Shown: piece by piece, positions 61,258-64,000 of the stretch
Numbering within the stretch: the first letter of the stretch is position 1
How the letters are laid out: each line of letters opens with the position of its first letter
Origin: Vanessa cardui
Lineage: Eukaryota > Arthropoda > Insecta > Lepidoptera > Nymphalidae
Assembly (NCBI RefSeq): GCF_905220365.1
Contig: NC_061154.1
Span: forward strand, 15,190,001-15,254,000
Length of the DNA stretch: 64,000 nt
Direction of reading: 5' to 3'
Notes under the pieces: model-generated
What the model saw: only the letters and a program-made list of their open reading frames with translations
Told to the model about the DNA's origin: nothing
The model's database searches: none
Position numbers and translations under genes: made by a program

Positions 61258-61506
61258 TGCAAATTCCTTCTCTTAACGAGAAGGTTGGTAGCTTAATCTA
61301 ACATGCTTCCAATGCATGTTGGTTGATACTCTTGTGAAAGAATCTTTAAGTTACTTTTCGCAATTTTTCCCAATCGTCGAGCGCAAAATAAATACACTAA
61401 TAGTAACCATAAACTAAAAACATAAAAACTTATTTCTGCTTGTCAAGTCTTGAATTGAAAATTATCAGTTAAGATCCACGATTTTTATTCACTAGACCAT
61501 CTCGAT
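61258..61506 (-). mobile_element. Ancient family-2 SINE copy
   Basis: gagaaggttggtagc, gcttccaatgcatgttggtt, cagttaagatccacg and cactagaccatctcgat match the order of the minus-strand family-2 element, but with strong decay, so it is much older than the other copies. Confidence 0.5.
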
Positions 61507-64000
61507 ATTTTTATTCTATTATTATTAACGATCGAGGCTTAAAATTTAATTGAAATATTACCTAACTTGAACCTAAGTTGCGTTATTTATGTAACGTTCG
61601 AAAGTCTTTTAAGTAGCGTACGTCATTACGGATAGTTTGTGAAATTTACGGCGTGTTATATTATAATTTAGTATCGCAAGGCCATGAATCCAGGCTTAAA
61701 AGATCAGGACGGCGAGAGATAGCACTTATAAGAGAATGGCATCGGAATGAGGGAAAGCTGCCAACACTGTTTATAGTACAAGTTCATAAAATAAGGTCAT
61801 TTATTGTATGTAAACATATTGTCAAAAATCGAAGTAATTATTTAAATTGTGTAATTTTTTTATCAACATGTAACATAAAATATTTTTATTGTGTGTGTGT
61901 TTTTTTATCTATGGGACAATAATACAGGAATCAAAACGATAATAAAACGTTGTTTAAATTTCGAACAGCCTTTATAAATTGTGCATGATCATAATCGAGT
62001 TGTTATCCGCGCACTTCTACGACAATGGCTCGCCACTTTCCCCCGCGAGGAAATTATGAAATTTAAAAAGTTCTTGTTCCCCGGGAAAAAATGTGATTAA
62101 ATATGTTTTGTTCAAGAGCAAGACATTAAAGCGATGTTAAGGGTGTGATAATGAGGGCGTTGATAAGCGTTTATTAGCTCGCGGCCCCAGGCCAGCGGGC
62201 TCAATAGGATCCGACGGTAACGCTATCTAGGGGAAGTTAAATCATTTTAACGCAGTTTGTTCGCGACTCCTTTAAGAAAAACGCTATGATACAATTCTTT
62301 TCTGGTTTAAATTGCTTGCTTTCGATCGCACTCTCGAGTATATTCTCTTTTTGCAGTGCGACATTGCTTTTACGTGGAATGGTTATTGCTGTTTATTTCT
62401 ATTATATCTAACAAAAATTAAAGTGAATTGCTAAAAATAAATTCATGCAAACTTAAAAAATATAGTAAAATCAAATGTGTTCTTACATAATTATATAATT
62501 TTCAGATACAATATTCTACTGATCAGTTTTTTACACTTAACACCTTATGATTTATTACAAGGGAACACAACTATATCATTATTTTTTCGATTCGATCATG
62601 TTCGCTAGTGTTGTAGTAAGTAGTGAGGGGTGCTGAGCTTAGGCGTACGGGTAGCGGGCGTGCGGTCGCAGGTGCGCTGCCCGACTAAGTCCTGCTATTG
62701 ATATCAATCTTTAGCAGGATTTACGTTACCGATTACATTTGGCATGTTTGCGTAAATGTTTTTAAACTGGTTTTACCAGACAGAATATAGAAAAAAAAAG
62801 TTTATATGATTTCTGTTCTGAAAAAAAGGTTTATATGTTTCTGTAAGTCAGAAATTAAATTACAGACATATTATTTAATGTATGTGCTCATAATAAAATG
62901 TAATTATTTTTCTGCTCAATGGTTTTAAAATGGCATTGTACATTTGTTTATGATCTTCAGAGGCACTCTTAGTCAAAGCATCAAATACTGATCGCTGTTT
63001 CAATGATGGGGTAAAATGGATATTTGCCCTCACAAATGTCAGCCTGTCTCGGGATTAGGAATCGTAGTCATAAAACACGTCGGGCGCAATTAGTGCGGCA
63101 AAATTTCAATTTGATTGGTGTAATTGCACCTCTTTACAGGAACCGAGCAGGCACAGTTGTTATTAAGCGTTTCTAATTTAATATCATTTGCATACTACAC
63201 GTGACCCGCTGTGGTGTGCGGATAAAACTGATATTTAAATTTTTAACTCTGTATAATATTGTTGCTATTAAAAGCCGATGATGTTATTTACTATGCGTAT
63301 GTATGTGTGTGTTTGTGTATATATATCACTTACATAGTGATTCTACGGTATGTGTAAAATCAAATCAATATATTTTTTATTCCTTATGTACTCTATTTTG
63401 CATATTTTTAAAGATTTGGTTGATGATAACATCGTTTCAAATAAAATAAATACAAAAAGCGATACGATTAATATTATTAATTAAAATTGGGACTTGTATT
63501 CTTACGGCTGTCAGAGGCTTATTCTCCAAAAAAAACATGAATGATATTAAAGTGGTGGGTCCACTTATTGTATTTGCGGTAGAAATATTATCTGTCAAAT
63601 TAATTGTTAAAGTGGGGGCAGCGGCGTGGGCGGCGGGACGGCCGGGCCCGCACTCCCCTGTCACAGATACAAATCGCGCGGATTTACGCGCACTCGAGCC
63701 CCACTGGAATTTATCCGACGCTTCTATTTACGTATCCTTTTATTTGTTTCGCTCCTATTAGTCCCGATAGAGAATTTTTATGTTTGCATGCCCCCGCCGT
63801 CTGCCCTCGTAAAGCGGCGACTTGTGAACGCTTTAGAGCGACAATAACACAATTTTCGAGCGAGTGATCTCGGTTTATCGGATTATAGAGCAATAACTTA
63901 GCGCTTGCGACTCTAGTAAATATTTTCGCCCGCATCCGAATGGCTTAGCTTGACTAATTAGAGCCGTTTGTTGCGAATACAGGTGCGTTGACAGACGTAA
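61507..64000. other. Terminal intergenic region with GC-rich islands
   Basis: No gene is assigned. GC-rich, repeat-free patches at about 62,010-62,280, 62,615-62,700 and 63,610-63,700 stand out from AT-rich DNA. They include TAAT/ATTA cores and gcggccccaggccagcgggc. A GT/AT microsatellite lies at 63,302-63,328. Confidence 0.4.

Noticed and set aside
61653..61922. 89-codon frame with a basic stretch (SRLKRSGRREIALIREWHRN)
   Set aside because: Only the middle looks protein-like; it is followed by low-complexity sequence and I see no splice sites or family match. It remains possible as an exon but is unsupported.
63604..63867. Overlapping 70-90 codon frames at the right edge
   Set aside because: Several frames are open on both strands because of local GC richness; there is no conserved motif or splice context.

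Overview
The window is eukaryotic nuclear DNA from an insect, almost certainly a butterfly or moth, and probably nymphalid-like judging by the repeats. It is strongly AT-rich, its genes are split by consensus introns, and it is full of short interspersed repeats that I recognise as typical of Lepidoptera: a ~290-bp SINE-like family with poly-A tail, a tRNA-headed SINE with a (GTT)n tail, and other tRNA-derived families. No prokaryotic, viral or CRISPR feature is visible.

Region 1 (about 3-21 kb, plus strand) is a cluster of four intact paralogous genes for ~400-residue proteins, each with two Tudor-type domains and no helicase. Copies A and B lie in two 4,899-bp direct tandem units (3474-8372 and 8374-13272) that I found identical wherever compared, joined through one extra base. 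Copies C and D are older, diverged paralogs. A, C and D each have a conserved upstream leader ending in a splice donor and an intron ending in a splice acceptor six bases before the ATG. The tandem break falls inside that intron, so copy B has the acceptor but no leader exon or promoter of its own. The likely setting is germline RNP or piRNA biology, which is inference from the domain type.

Region 2 (25,364-54,180, minus strand) is one complete, conserved gene: SCAP, the sterol-sensing escort of SREBP. I resolved 21 coding exons by splice phase, plus a candidate 26-bp microexon that repairs the only phase mismatch. One intron appears to be GC-AG. SCAP introns hold most of the SINEs, two RTE-type LINE fragments, a palindromic MITE, and on the opposite strand a likely small gene (38,917-39,117) for a 66-residue single-pass membrane protein.

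Region 3 (54.5-64 kb) holds no gene I can recognise. It contains SINEs, a degenerate LINE that a SINE has interrupted in its reverse transcriptase region, a pair of related ~100-bp repeats near 60 kb that are open on the minus strand, and several isolated GC-rich islands that may be regulatory DNA of a neighbouring gene outside the window. The first 1.2 kb carries a second fragment of the same LINE family, split by a hAT-like MITE.
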